From positions 868,001 through 932,000 of the forward strand of contig NZ_VNWN01000002.1 in NCBI RefSeq assembly GCF_012720115.1: 64,000 bases of DNA, given 5' to 3'. How positions within the stretch are numbered: position 1 is the first letter of the stretch; each line of letters begins with the position of its first letter. The translations under genes were made by a program, and so were the position numbers. Of this stretch, positions 1 through 7,671 are shown in pieces. The DNA comes from Sneathiella chinensis. Its GTDB lineage: Bacteria; Pseudomonadota; Alphaproteobacteria; Sneathiellales; Sneathiellaceae. Below the pieces are notes generated by a model, which saw only the letters and a program-made list of their open reading frames with translations, was not told where the DNA came from and searched no databases.

Positions 1-196
1 AGGTGCCGAATTCCTGTTTCAGCATGTTGCTGATGGCGACAGACTGGGCGTAACCACTGGATGTGGTGCCGTAGGCTGTCCAGATCATGGAGCTTGGCAG
101 TTCAGCGGATACGGCGCTTGTTGCCAGTCCCGCCGTGGTCAGGCCAACTGCCAATGCAATTGTCCTGGTGGTTTTGTTTTTCAGTGAAGAGCGCAT
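1..196 (-). CDS. TAXI-family TRAP transporter solute-binding protein (N-terminus only)
   Basis: The 3' part lies beyond the left edge; about 65 N-terminal residues are visible. The start ATG (194-196) follows a GGGAGA ribosome site. Residues 1-31 form a signal peptide (basic start, hydrophobic core, AVSA before the cut). The mature start runs LPSSMIWTAYGTTSSGY, then AVAISNMLKQEFGT, which resembles TAXI-type periplasmic binding proteins of TRAP transporters (from memory of the family, not a search). It would bind an organic acid or amino acid in the periplasm for a membrane TRAP subunit not seen here. It is divergent from the IclR gene and shares its regulatory region, so IclR control is likely. 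Only the N-terminus supports the family call. Confidence 0.6.
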   Translation of the reverse strand, partial: MRSSLKNKTTRTIALAVGLTTAGLATSAVSAELPSSMIWTAYGTTSSGYAQSVAISNMLKQEFGT

Positions 197-607
197 CTAT
201 TTCTCCCATACATTATTGTGACGGAACTAGTTTTTCTTTTGTGGCAGTTCCGATGCAGCGCCATTCTGCATAGTGGAACCCAATTCTGCAAGAGTAATTT
301 GGTGTCGGCATGTCTGTGAACGCAACGGGTTGCGGCAAAGGGAAGCTGTAAAAATTCTCGCTTTGCCCCGTTCCTCCGTAAAATTGGCCAAAAGGGCTGA
401 CAGTAAGGTTGCAGTTGCGTCAAGCCGGCGGTGCGGCAAAATTTGATACGGTTAAGTGGGAAAAACGATCTTTTCCGGCTGGTAAAATGCTGAATCACGC
501 CATCAGATAAAAAAGTCTTTCTGCAGAGTGGAATATCCTGAGCCTTTTTAATATGATGATCGGACCATCCTTGCCCAGACCAGTTTGGGAGCATATCGAT
601 ATCACCT
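197..607. promoter_or_regulatory. Divergent intergenic region between TAXI and IclR genes, with operator-like repeats
   Basis: 411 bases with no convincing gene. An imperfect inverted repeat spans 247-279: GTTCCGATGCAG pairs with CTGCATAGTGGAAC. A related 16-mer, TTTCTGCAGAGTGGAA at 518-533, matches ATTCTGCATAGTGGAA at 263-278 in 14 of 16 positions. A weaker copy, ATTCTGCAAGAGTAAT, starts near 283. The motif is roughly palindromic (TTCYRC..GYRGAA), as expected for IclR-family operators. One copy lies about 67 bases before the TAXI start and the other about 75 before the IclR start, so autoregulation plus control of transport is inferred. Confidence 0.5.
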
Positions 608-1405
608 ATGAAGCCTGAAGAACTCACAGAAGAGACGCTGGAAAAAGACCGGCATTTTGTGACCTCGCTTGCGCGGGGGCTGGAGGTATTGCGTGCGTTT
701 CGCCCCGGTGAAGGCCCGATGGGGAACAATGAACTTTCCCGGCGGACCGGGCTGCCAAAATCAACAATTTCCCGGCTGACCAGCACGCTGGTGCAACTGG
801 GCTACCTGCTGCACCGGGAAGAAATTGGTCGGTACGAACCGTCCCCGTCTGTTCTGGCCCTTGGCTATACGGTGTTGGCCAACAGCCGGCTGAGGGTGTG
901 TGCCTGCCCGGCCATGCGGGAACTCGTGAAGCAGGGCGGCTTCAGTGTTTCCCTTGGCGCCCGGGACAAGATGACCATGCTGTATCTGGAGGCGGTGCGC
1001 GGGGCCAAGACAAGTACCCTTGTCCTTGATGTGGGAACCCATATTCCCCTTGCGACATCGGCCATGGGGCGGGCCTATCTGTGCCGGATTTCCGATCAGG
1101 AGCGGGACGACATTCTGGATCAGGTCCGGGTGCAGGCAGGCTCTGACTGGACGCGGGTCCGCAAAGGGGTGGAGCAGGCCCAGCGAGATTATGAGGATTT
1201 CGGTTTCTGTTTGTCCCTTGGCGGGTGGCAGCGGGCCACGTCTGCGGTTGGTGTTCCGGTGCGGGATGCCGGCAACGGGGATGTGATGGCGTTCAACTGC
1301 GGGGGGTCCTCTTATTTGCTGTCAGAGGAAAAACTCCGGGAAGAGATTGGCCCGCAACTGGTTGGACTGGCCCGCGGTGTCGAGGTGATGTGCGGTCAGG
1401 TTTGA
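608..1405 (+). CDS. IclR-family transcriptional regulator
   Basis: 265 residues, the usual IclR length. An N-terminal winged helix-turn-helix (about 15-80) contains NNELSRRTGLPKSTISRL, the recognition-helix region. The C-terminal effector-binding domain (about 90-260) has the family feel of LATSAMGRAYLC and VGVPVRDAG. IclR proteins are usually local regulators of catabolic operons that respond to a pathway metabolite. Here it is divergent from a TAXI-TRAP binding protein and sits 86 bases before an acyl-CoA dehydrogenase/aldolase/cyclase run, so it probably controls both. The effector cannot be deduced. Confidence 0.9.
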   Translation: MKPEELTEETLEKDRHFVTSLARGLEVLRAFRPGEGPMGNNELSRRTGLPKSTISRLTSTLVQLGYLLHREEIGRYEPSPSVLALGYTVLANSRLRVCACPAMRELVKQGGFSVSLGARDKMTMLYLEAVRGAKTSTLVLDVGTHIPLATSAMGRAYLCRISDQERDDILDQVRVQAGSDWTRVRKGVEQAQRDYEDFGFCLSLGGWQRATSAVGVPVRDAGNGDVMAFNCGGSSYLLSEEKLREEIGPQLVGLARGVEVMCGQV

Positions 1406-1426
1406 CAAAACTTGTTTCAAGCCCCC

Positions 1427-1460
1427 AATTGTCTTAATGATGCAGGCGTTCCAGACAATT
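1427..1460. promoter_or_regulatory. Inverted repeat upstream of the acyl-CoA dehydrogenase operon
   Basis: AATTGTCT (1427-1434) and AGACAATT (1453-1460) are perfect 8-base arms separated by 18 bases, just before the AGAAGGAA ribosome site of the dehydrogenase. No T-run follows, so it does not look like a terminator of the IclR gene. It could be an operator for the operon, but its sequence differs from the TTCTGCA-type repeats at 247-279 and 518-533. Confidence 0.35.
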
Positions 1461-1491
1461 AAGAATAATAAGTATAGAAGGAATTTGAATT

Positions 1492-2652
1492 ATGGCATTA
1501 GATCAGGAAACATTCGCTCAGGTTAAGGAATCAGTTGCCCGCTTTGTTCGGGATCGCCTGATTCCCGCAGAGGACGAGGTGGAACGCACAAACGAGGTTC
1601 CCGAAGAAATCGTTCAGGAAATGCGCGAGCTGGGCTTGTTCGGATTGTCCATCCCGGAAGAATATGGCGGAATCGGCCTGAGCATGCTTCAGGAATGCGA
1701 AGTCATTCACGAACTGTGCAAGGCCTCCCTGTCTTTCCGGTCCGTGATCGGTACAACGGTTGGTATTGGCAGTCAGGGACTGGTCATGACCGGCACCGAA
1801 GAACAGAAAAAGGAATATCTGCCGCGCCTTGCGACCGGTGAAATCTCTTCCTCTTTCTGTCTGACGGAACCCGATGCCGGGTCTGATGCGGCCTCCCTTC
1901 GCACAACCGCGATCCGGGACGGCGACGAATATGTTCTCAATGGCACCAAGCGGTATATCACCAACGCCCTGCGGGCGGGGATGCTGACTGTGATGGCGCG
2001 GACCGACCCTTCCAAGAAAGGGGCGTCCGGCATTTCCGCCTTCCTCGTTGATCCGGCAACACCCGGTATCACCATCGCGAAAGCGGACGAGAAAATGGGT
2101 CAGCGCGGCACCAAGACCAGTGACGTGATCTTTGAAGATGCTCGGATTCCGGCCTCTGCCCTGCTGGGTGGGGTTGAAGGCAAGGGCTTCTATACGGCCA
2201 TGCGGGTTCTCGACCGGGGACGGCTGCACCTGAGTTCTGTTGCCACCGGTATTTCAGAACGGATGCTGCAGGAGGCTCTCGGCTATGCGGTTGAGCGCAA
2301 GCAGTTCGGCAAGCCGATCGGTGAATTCCAACTGGTGCAGGCCATGCTGGCCGACAGTCAGGCCGATATCTACGCCGGTGTCAGCATGACACGCGATGCG
2401 GCGCGCCGCTTCGATGAAGGCGAGGATATCTCCATGCTGGCCGCCTGCTGCAAGATGTTCACAACCGAGGCCGCAGGCCGTGTCGCTGACAAGGGTGTAC
2501 AGATCCACGGCGGTGCCGGTTACATGTCCGAATACAAGATTGAGCGTTTCTATCGGGATGTGCGTTTGCTTCGTCTGTACGAGGGAACCACCCAGATCCA
2601 GCAAATTGTCATTGGTCGCAACTTGCTGCAGAATGCTGAAAACGCCAATTAA
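1492..2652 (+). CDS. Acyl-CoA dehydrogenase
   Basis: 386 residues, normal for a soluble FAD-dependent acyl-CoA dehydrogenase that makes a 2,3-enoyl-CoA and passes electrons to ETF. Visible landmarks: CLTEPDAGSDAASLRT (FAD/substrate region), the QIHGGAGYMSEYKIERFYRD block near the C-terminus, and LYEGTTQIQQ, whose Glu is the usual catalytic base. The start follows AGAAGGAA with good spacing. First gene of a run with a class II aldolase and a cyclase-family hydrolase, next to IclR, which suggests one dedicated catabolic route. Substrate chain length cannot be read from sequence. Confidence 0.93.
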   Translation: MALDQETFAQVKESVARFVRDRLIPAEDEVERTNEVPEEIVQEMRELGLFGLSIPEEYGGIGLSMLQECEVIHELCKASLSFRSVIGTTVGIGSQGLVMTGTEEQKKEYLPRLATGEISSSFCLTEPDAGSDAASLRTTAIRDGDEYVLNGTKRYITNALRAGMLTVMARTDPSKKGASGISAFLVDPATPGITIAKADEKMGQRGTKTSDVIFEDARIPASALLGGVEGKGFYTAMRVLDRGRLHLSSVATGISERMLQEALGYAVERKQFGKPIGEFQLVQAMLADSQADIYAGVSMTRDAARRFDEGEDISMLAACCKMFTTEAAGRVADKGVQIHGGAGYMSEYKIERFYRDVRLLRLYEGTTQIQQIVIGRNLLQNAENAN

Positions 2653-2693
2653 GATCGACAGACCATCTAACAGATAAAAACAAGGAGAAAAAA

Positions 2694-3467
2694 ATGGGTG
2701 TGGATACAGTCACGACGATGGTCCCTTCGCTGAAGGGCAAAGTGTCAGAGGAAGAGTGGAAAACACGGGTTGATCTTGCCGCCTGCTACCAGCTGGTTGC
2801 GCATTACGGCATGTCCGACCTGATCTTCACTCATATTTCTGCGCGGGTTCCGGGTGATGAGAACCATTTCCTGATCAATCCTTACGGATTGTTCTTTGAC
2901 GAGATCTGTGCCTCCAGCCTTGTGAAGGTGGATATTGACGGCAATGTTCTGGATGAGACGAATTTCGAGATCAATCCGGCCGGCTACACCATTCACAGTG
3001 CCGTGCATGGCGCCCGTCACGATGTGGCGTGCGTTCTGCATACGCATACGTCTTCAGGTATGGCTGTGTCCGCCCAGAAGCAGGGTCTGCTGCCGCTGAC
3101 CCAGCACTCCCTGATGTTCTACAACCGTCTGGCCTATCACGGTTATGAGGGGATTGCCCTCAACCTTGATGAGCGGGAACGTCTGGTGCGCGATCTTGGC
3201 GACAACATTGCCATGATTCTCCGCAACCACGGTTTGTTGACCGTCGGTGGTTCCATCTCCGAGGCTTTCCGCCGGATTTTCTATCTTGAAAAATCCTGCC
3301 AGTCCCAGATCGAGGCGCTTTCCGGTGGTTCTGAAGTGATCATTCCTTCCAAGGAGGTTTGCGAGAATACCCTGAACCAGTTCAAGTCCCGGTCGGACCT
3401 CAATGCGCTGGAATGGGCTGGGCTGCTGCGTCTTCTGGACCGCAAGGGTAGCAACTACCGCCACTGA
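2694..3467 (+). CDS. Class II aldolase/adducin-family protein
   Basis: 257 residues with the zinc-binding class II aldolase fold (L-fuculose-1-phosphate aldolase/adducin head). The metal-ligand motif HTHTSSGMAVS and the later LRNHGLLTVGGSISEAF are both present. A strong AAGGAG site precedes the ATG and the gap from the dehydrogenase is 41 bases, so they are probably co-transcribed. Many members of this subgroup (about 250 residues, MVPSLKGKVSEEEW-type start) are unassigned and found beside acyl-CoA or carboxylic-acid genes; they may act as aldolases, decarboxylases or dehydratases. Specific reaction unknown. Confidence 0.85.
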   Translation: MGVDTVTTMVPSLKGKVSEEEWKTRVDLAACYQLVAHYGMSDLIFTHISARVPGDENHFLINPYGLFFDEICASSLVKVDIDGNVLDETNFEINPAGYTIHSAVHGARHDVACVLHTHTSSGMAVSAQKQGLLPLTQHSLMFYNRLAYHGYEGIALNLDERERLVRDLGDNIAMILRNHGLLTVGGSISEAFRRIFYLEKSCQSQIEALSGGSEVIIPSKEVCENTLNQFKSRSDLNALEWAGLLRLLDRKGSNYRH

Positions 3468-3482
3468 TATTCCGGCATCCGG

Positions 3483-3499
3483 GGGAGAGGAACCTCTCC
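3483..3499. other. Small hairpin between aldolase and cyclase genes
   Basis: GGAGAGG (3484-3490) and CCTCTCC (3493-3499) are complementary and only two bases apart, so about six pairs with a four-base loop can form. There is no T-run, so it is not a typical intrinsic terminator; it may only pause or protect the mRNA. The cyclase gene downstream has its own strong AAGGAG site. Confidence 0.3.
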
Positions 3500-3606
3500 T
3501 CCAACGGACAGGCCTCGGGGATCTTCTGTATCGCATCAGCGGACATTTGATCGCCGGGGCCTTTTTCATATACAGTGATCCAAAACAAGAATAAGGAGAT
3601 TAATCC

Positions 3607-4623
3607 ATGCGCTGGAAAAACAGGCCAGAGGGATCAAACTGGGGGGATTTCGGAGAGGATGACCAGATCGGGCGTCTTAACTTCCTGACCCCGTCCGTTG
3701 TGCGGGAGGCCGCGTCTGAAATCCGGGAGGGCTTGAGATTCTGCTTGAGCCTGCCACTGGATTTGCCGGGGGGGAACGCCTTAAACGCAGGGCGCCTGCC
3801 ACCGCAATTGCGACCGACCTTGCGGGGCGGTGAGCCAAACTCCAACTATCGACTGTCTGCTGATTTCCCGGATTTTCGGGATGTGATCAGTGATGATGCG
3901 GTCCTGCTTCATACCCAGTATTCCTCCCAGTGGGATGGTCTGTCCCATGTGGGGCAGGAGTTTGATGCCGACGGCGACGGGATTGCCGAGGTGGTCTATT
4001 ACAACGGCTATCGCGGCGGGGAACATATTTGCGGCCCGAAAGATGCGACCAGTGATACCGAGATGAAGGCCTCGGCGCTTGGCATTGAAAAGATGGCCGA
4101 GGTCGGCGTTCAGGGCCGCGGTGTCATGATCGATCTGGAAGGCGCCTATGGCCGGGACAGCAAGTCCGTTGGATATGATGACCTGATGCGCGTGATGGAG
4201 GCGGACGGCGTGACGGTGGAGAAGGGCGATATGGTCTGTCTTCACACCGGGTTCGCGGAAATGATCGTGGAGATGGGCGGCACCCCCGACAAGGATAAAT
4301 TGCACGGGTCCTGCTGTACACTCAACGGGCGGGATGGGCGCTTGCTGAACTGGATCACGGATAGTGGCCTGTCTGTTTTGATTGCCGACAATTACGCGGT
4401 CGAAACCTATCCGGCCCAGAAGCAGCCGGGCGCGTGCGTGGCCTTGCCAATTCATGAATTGTGCCTGTTCAAGCTGGGAATTCACCTTGGGGAATTGTGG
4501 CACCTGACCCCGCTGAACCGCTGGCTGAAAGCGCAGGGGCGCAGCCGGTTCTTTTTGACCGCACCGCCGTTGCGCCTGCCGGGGGCCGTGGGGTCCCCAG
4601 CCAATCCGGTTGCGACAGTGTGA
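3607..4623 (+). CDS. Cyclase-family (kynurenine formamidase-like) metal-dependent hydrolase
   Basis: 338 residues, belonging to the longer branch of the cyclase family (Pfam Cyclase, PF04199). The family motif HxGTHxDxPxH is seen in altered form as QYSSQWDGLSHVGQEFDADGDG, with the last His kept. GRGVMIDLEG and GDMVCLHTGF are the usual internal landmarks. These proteins hydrolyse cyclic or amide substrates in aromatic or polyketide catabolism; this branch is mostly uncharacterised. An AAGGAG site sits seven bases before the ATG. Third gene after the dehydrogenase and aldolase, so probably part of the same IclR-linked pathway. Confidence 0.82.
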   Translation: MRWKNRPEGSNWGDFGEDDQIGRLNFLTPSVVREAASEIREGLRFCLSLPLDLPGGNALNAGRLPPQLRPTLRGGEPNSNYRLSADFPDFRDVISDDAVLLHTQYSSQWDGLSHVGQEFDADGDGIAEVVYYNGYRGGEHICGPKDATSDTEMKASALGIEKMAEVGVQGRGVMIDLEGAYGRDSKSVGYDDLMRVMEADGVTVEKGDMVCLHTGFAEMIVEMGGTPDKDKLHGSCCTLNGRDGRLLNWITDSGLSVLIADNYAVETYPAQKQPGACVALPIHELCLFKLGIHLGELWHLTPLNRWLKAQGRSRFFLTAPPLRLPGAVGSPANPVATV

Positions 4624-4740
4624 TTTTGGGTTGCATACGGGCATAAACGGCATATTTCAGTGATACCCCTTGCCGATTGGCCAACAATTTGTTAGCTGAC
4701 GGTTCAGTTTAGCAAAGACCGTTTTTCGGAGTTCACGTAG

Positions 4741-5625
4741 ATGTTTATTCAAACCTTGCCGCTTGCGGATGAAAATGTGATGCAGTTTCAGCCGGGACGG
4801 CAGGTCCTGCCGACCGGCAGTATCCGATTTGATGATGCGGAAGAGGGGCGCGCCCGCTCCCCTCTGGCGGCGCGGCTGTTTGATATTCCCGGCGTGAAGG
4901 CGGTGGAACTGGGCGAGGACAGTATCACCATCACCAAGGTACCCGAAGCCGACAAGGGGCCCTTGTGGATCCAACTGAAGCCCATGGTTCTGGCGGCGGT
5001 CATGGATCACTACATGACCGGTATGGCGGTCCTGAATTCCGCCAGTCAGGATGCAGAGGAGAATTACTCGCCCGAAGATCGCAAGATTGTCGTTTCCATC
5101 AAGGAACTGGTCGAGGAACGGGTCCGGCCCCAACTGCAGGAAGATGGGGGCGATGTCTCCTTCAAGACCTATGATCCGGCAGATGGTACGGTAACGCTGG
5201 AAATGGACAGCACGGGCCTCAGCACCCCTGCCTTTGGTACCCAGATCAAGATCGAGAATACACTGAAGCACTTCGTTCCCGAAGTCTCACGGGTCAAGTT
5301 TGACAGAATGCAGCGGGAAGCCGAGCAGAACGGTTCCGATCGTCCCGGCCTCAACACACCGGAGGCGGATGCCATTCGGATTCTGCTGGAAACCCGGATC
5401 AATCCGGCCATTGCGGCTCATGGCGGCTATATCACCCTGATCGATATTCAGGAAAGCACAGCCTTCGTCGAAATGTCCGGGGGCTGTCAGGGCTGCGGTA
5501 TGGCTGATGCCACGCTGAAGCAGGGGGTCGAGGTGGAAATCAAGCGCGAGGTTCCGGTGATCGAGCGTGTGCTTGACGTCACCGACCATGCAGGCGGTGC
5601 CAATCCCTATTATGTGGGATACTGA
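4741..5625 (+). CDS. NifU-family Fe-S carrier with three domains (Nfu)
   Basis: 294 residues, against about 185 for a usual alphaproteobacterial Nfu. Residues 3-90 are the Nfu N-terminal domain. Residues about 117-188 align by eye with a NifU C-terminal scaffold domain (KELVEERVRPQLQEDGGDV, then KHFVPEVSRV), but the CxxC cluster site is gone (region STGLSTPAF). Residues about 210-294 form a second NifU domain with GGCQGCGMADATLKQGVE, Cys249 and Cys252, and the tail resembles E. coli NfuA (INPAIAAHGGYITL; ending in NPYY). It should carry a 4Fe-4S cluster to targets. It is alone between the cyclase gene and an opposite-strand small gene. The domain pattern is unusual. Confidence 0.9.
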   Translation: MFIQTLPLADENVMQFQPGRQVLPTGSIRFDDAEEGRARSPLAARLFDIPGVKAVELGEDSITITKVPEADKGPLWIQLKPMVLAAVMDHYMTGMAVLNSASQDAEENYSPEDRKIVVSIKELVEERVRPQLQEDGGDVSFKTYDPADGTVTLEMDSTGLSTPAFGTQIKIENTLKHFVPEVSRVKFDRMQREAEQNGSDRPGLNTPEADAIRILLETRINPAIAAHGGYITLIDIQESTAFVEMSGGCQGCGMADATLKQGVEVEIKREVPVIERVLDVTDHAGGANPYYVGY

Positions 5626-5666
5626 ACCGTATCATTTCATAATGCCGGGGCGCCCCATGCCAATGG

Positions 5667-5885
5667 TCAGGCGCCCTCGGTTTCCTGAATTTCCTTGATC
5701 ACGAAACCGTTCTCCGGTCGGTATTTGCGTTTCATCTTGGCAAGGGCGTCGGTTTCGCTGGCGGCGCTTACCTCAAAATAGTGGGTGTCCGCCCAGGCAT
5801 CGGCAAGGTCCTTGTGATGGTCACCCTGTTGCAGGGCACGCAGGACATGGTCGTTATATATGGCGACTTCATATTTTTTGTTCAT
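5667..5885 (-). CDS. Conserved small protein of unknown function
   Basis: 72 residues from the ATG at 5885 (MNKKYEVAIYN...). A GTG three codons earlier (5894) is an alternative start; neither has a strong ribosome site. It has no signal peptide or membrane segment. Recognisable stretches are GDHHKDLADAWADTHYFEV and KMKRKYRPENGFVI, which I have the impression recur in alphaproteobacterial small proteins, but I cannot name a function. Convergent with the Nfu gene, with 41 bases between the stops. Confidence 0.65.
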   Translation of the reverse strand: MNKKYEVAIYNDHVLRALQQGDHHKDLADAWADTHYFEVSAASETDALAKMKRKYRPENGFVIKEIQETEGA

Positions 5886-6058
5886 AATCAGCACGTCTAC
5901 TGTGTTTGAAAGTCCAAGGCTTTTGGATAAGGGTCGCGGATAAGCGTTAACATAAACTTAGTCTTGCGCCTTTTCCCGCCGGCGCGTCGTACCGCCCTTC
6001 ACAAATTCGTTGGTTTCCCAGTCTGGAAAATTTCAGTAAATTTACAGGATACGTTTCC

Positions 6059-6075
6059 GGCCCCTGAACGGGGCC
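6059..6075 (+). other. GC-rich hairpin in the leader of the CDP-alcohol phosphotransferase gene
   Basis: GGCCCC and GGGGCC with the five-base loop TGAAC lie 28 bases before the ATG. No T-run follows, so it is not a terminator for this direction. It could affect mRNA stability; no function can be claimed. Confidence 0.3.
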
Positions 6076-6102
6076 CGCCATGCAGGAGTATCAAGGTCTG
6101 AA

Positions 6103-6705
6103 ATGCTGGATTCCGCCATCCGATATGTGATCGACCCGCCGCTGAACAAGGCCGGAGAGCGGATTGCCGCCCTTGGCATATCGGCGAATATGGTCACGGT
6201 GACCGGTTTCCTGATCGGGATGCTGGCGGTGCCGTTTCTGGCCTTCGAAAGTTATTGGACCGCGCTGGTCCTGATCCTTGTGAACCGGTTGTTCGACGGG
6301 TTGGACGGTGCAGTGGCCCGGAAAACCCTGCTGACGGATTTCGGCGGCTATCTGGATATTGTCTGCGACTTTATCTTTTATTCTGCCGTGTTGGTGGGGT
6401 TTGCGCTGGCCCGTCCGGAAAATGCCCTTGCGGCGGTTTTTCTGGTTTTCAGCTTCATGGGGACCGCCTCGACGTTTCTGGCCTATGCGGTCATGGCGGA
6501 AAAGCACAAGATCACGACCGAGATCCGCGGGGCCAAGTCGCTCTATTATCTGGGGGGGCTGACAGAAGGGACGGAAACAATCATTGCCTTCGTCCTGTTC
6601 TGCCTGTTCCCCGATTTGTTTACGGTAATTGCCGTTATTTTCGGGGCCTTGTGCTGGGTGACCACCGGTACCCGCATTTTTGCCGCGTGGCGAACCTTTC
6701 GCTAG
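6103..6705 (+). CDS. CDP-alcohol phosphatidyltransferase family membrane protein
   Basis: 200 residues with several hydrophobic segments (about 27-60, 98-130, 160-195). The family signature D-x2-D-G-x2-A-R-x8-G-x3-D-x3-D is complete: DGLDGAVARKTLLTDFGGYLD followed by IVCD. These enzymes move a phosphoalcohol from a CDP-alcohol to an acceptor in the membrane. The sequence does not closely recall PgsA, PssA or Pcs, so the product is open. An AAGG site precedes the ATG. Downstream genes run on the other strand. Confidence 0.85.
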   Translation: MLDSAIRYVIDPPLNKAGERIAALGISANMVTVTGFLIGMLAVPFLAFESYWTALVLILVNRLFDGLDGAVARKTLLTDFGGYLDIVCDFIFYSAVLVGFALARPENALAAVFLVFSFMGTASTFLAYAVMAEKHKITTEIRGAKSLYYLGGLTEGTETIIAFVLFCLFPDLFTVIAVIFGALCWVTTGTRIFAAWRTFR

Positions 6706-6727
6706 GCAGCCCTGAAAAAGACCGGCG

Positions 6728-7219
6728 TTAGACGATCTTTGCCCGGTTGCTCCAGCTTTCAAGATCCTTTTCAAGGATGCTTCTGGCATCATCGTCCAGA
6801 TGCCCCAACCACTCGCTAAAGCCACGCTTCAGGTCTGCGGCGGTCAGGTCCTCGTCATAGGCGTGGAACAGCAGCCCCTTGAGTTCCTCAACGCTGCTGC
6901 ATTCAAACTCGTTATCCTTGGGGTCGAATGCCGTAATTTTTTCCTGGGCTTCCGGCAAGGTGATCGCCGCATAGTAGGGGATTTCCTCTTCAAGGGAGTA
7001 TCCGCCCCATTCCAGCCACCAGGCTTCGCTGCTCTCTTTGCCAAGGTCCCACGCATAGGTGATTTCCGCCTCGATTTCCCGGGCGGCATCCTTGGCTTTC
7101 AGCTCAAGCGCCTTTGCGTCTTTGTTTTCATTGATGGTAACGGCTGCGACCTTGAAGTACCCGGTCTCACCTTCGTTCCAGGACCGGAAATATTTGTCAA
7201 ATTTCTGCATATCTTTCAT
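6728..7219 (-). CDS. Hypothetical acidic soluble protein
   Basis: 163 residues, strongly acidic, with no signal peptide or membrane span. Notable features are many aromatic residues in the middle (WWLEWGGYSLEEEIPYY) and a helical C-terminus (LKRGFSEWLGHLDDDARSILEKDLE). I do not recognise a family. An AGAGGA ribosome site sits seven bases before the ATG. It follows the S4-domain gene on the same strand after 42 bases, so it may be the last gene of the helicase/S4 transcript. Confidence 0.7.
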   Translation of the reverse strand: MKDMQKFDKYFRSWNEGETGYFKVAAVTINENKDAKALELKAKDAAREIEAEITYAWDLGKESSEAWWLEWGGYSLEEEIPYYAAITLPEAQEKITAFDPKDNEFECSSVEELKGLLFHAYDEDLTAADLKRGFSEWLGHLDDDARSILEKDLESWSNRAKIV

Positions 7220-7261
7220 AAGAGTATCCTCTCGAACCAGCCCCTCCGTCAGAGGCGGCTG

Positions 7262-7669
7262 TTATTCCATTCCTGATTTAAGTCGGTCAATCGCCCGCCG
7301 GTCGGCCTTTGTTGGCCGCCCTGCGCCCGGTTCGCGTTTCGGGGCTGGTGCATCCCGCGAGGCATCCTGTTTCGGTGTTTCACTGGCAGGCGCCAGATCC
7401 TCATACAGGGCTTGTGCCTCGGGGGCAGGGCCACGACGCGTTCCGATTGCCACAACCTTGATGACCCGAATGGCCTTGGCTTGCGGAAAGGTCAGAACGT
7501 CCCCGACGCGAACGGTAACGCTGGGCTTGGCGATGACGGTACTGTTTAGGCGAACCTTGCGGCCCTGAACCAGTTTGGCGGCAAGGCTTCTGCTTTTGAA
7601 GAAACGGGCGAACCAGAGCCACCGGTCCACCCGGATGCTGGCCGTCCCGTTATCTTCAATGGTATCCAT
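7262..7669 (-). CDS. S4-domain RNA-binding protein, Hsp15-like
   Basis: 135 residues. The N-terminal S4 fold is clear: IRVDRWLWFARFFKSRSLAAKL, then VQGRKVRLNSTVIAKPSVTVRVGD. Hsp15 (HslR) binds stalled 50S subunits that carry a nascent chain; alphaproteobacterial members often sit directly after a SUV3-like helicase gene, as here. The start is two bases after the helicase stop, so translation is probably coupled. The C-terminal third is charged and low complexity (KRE/APK-rich), typical of the group. Confidence 0.88.
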   Translation of the reverse strand: MDTIEDNGTASIRVDRWLWFARFFKSRSLAAKLVQGRKVRLNSTVIAKPSVTVRVGDVLTFPQAKAIRVIKVVAIGTRRGPAPEAQALYEDLAPASETPKQDASRDAPAPKREPGAGRPTKADRRAIDRLKSGME

Positions 7670-7671
7670 GA

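Noticed and set aside
181-786. 201-codon minus-strand frame across the TAXI/IclR gap
   Set aside because: It would overlap the IclR coding start and the operator-like repeats, has no ribosome site and a random composition.
5647-5656. GGGGCGCCCC palindrome between the Nfu gene and the small opposite gene
   Set aside because: Arms touch with no loop and there is no T-run, so a terminator is not supported.
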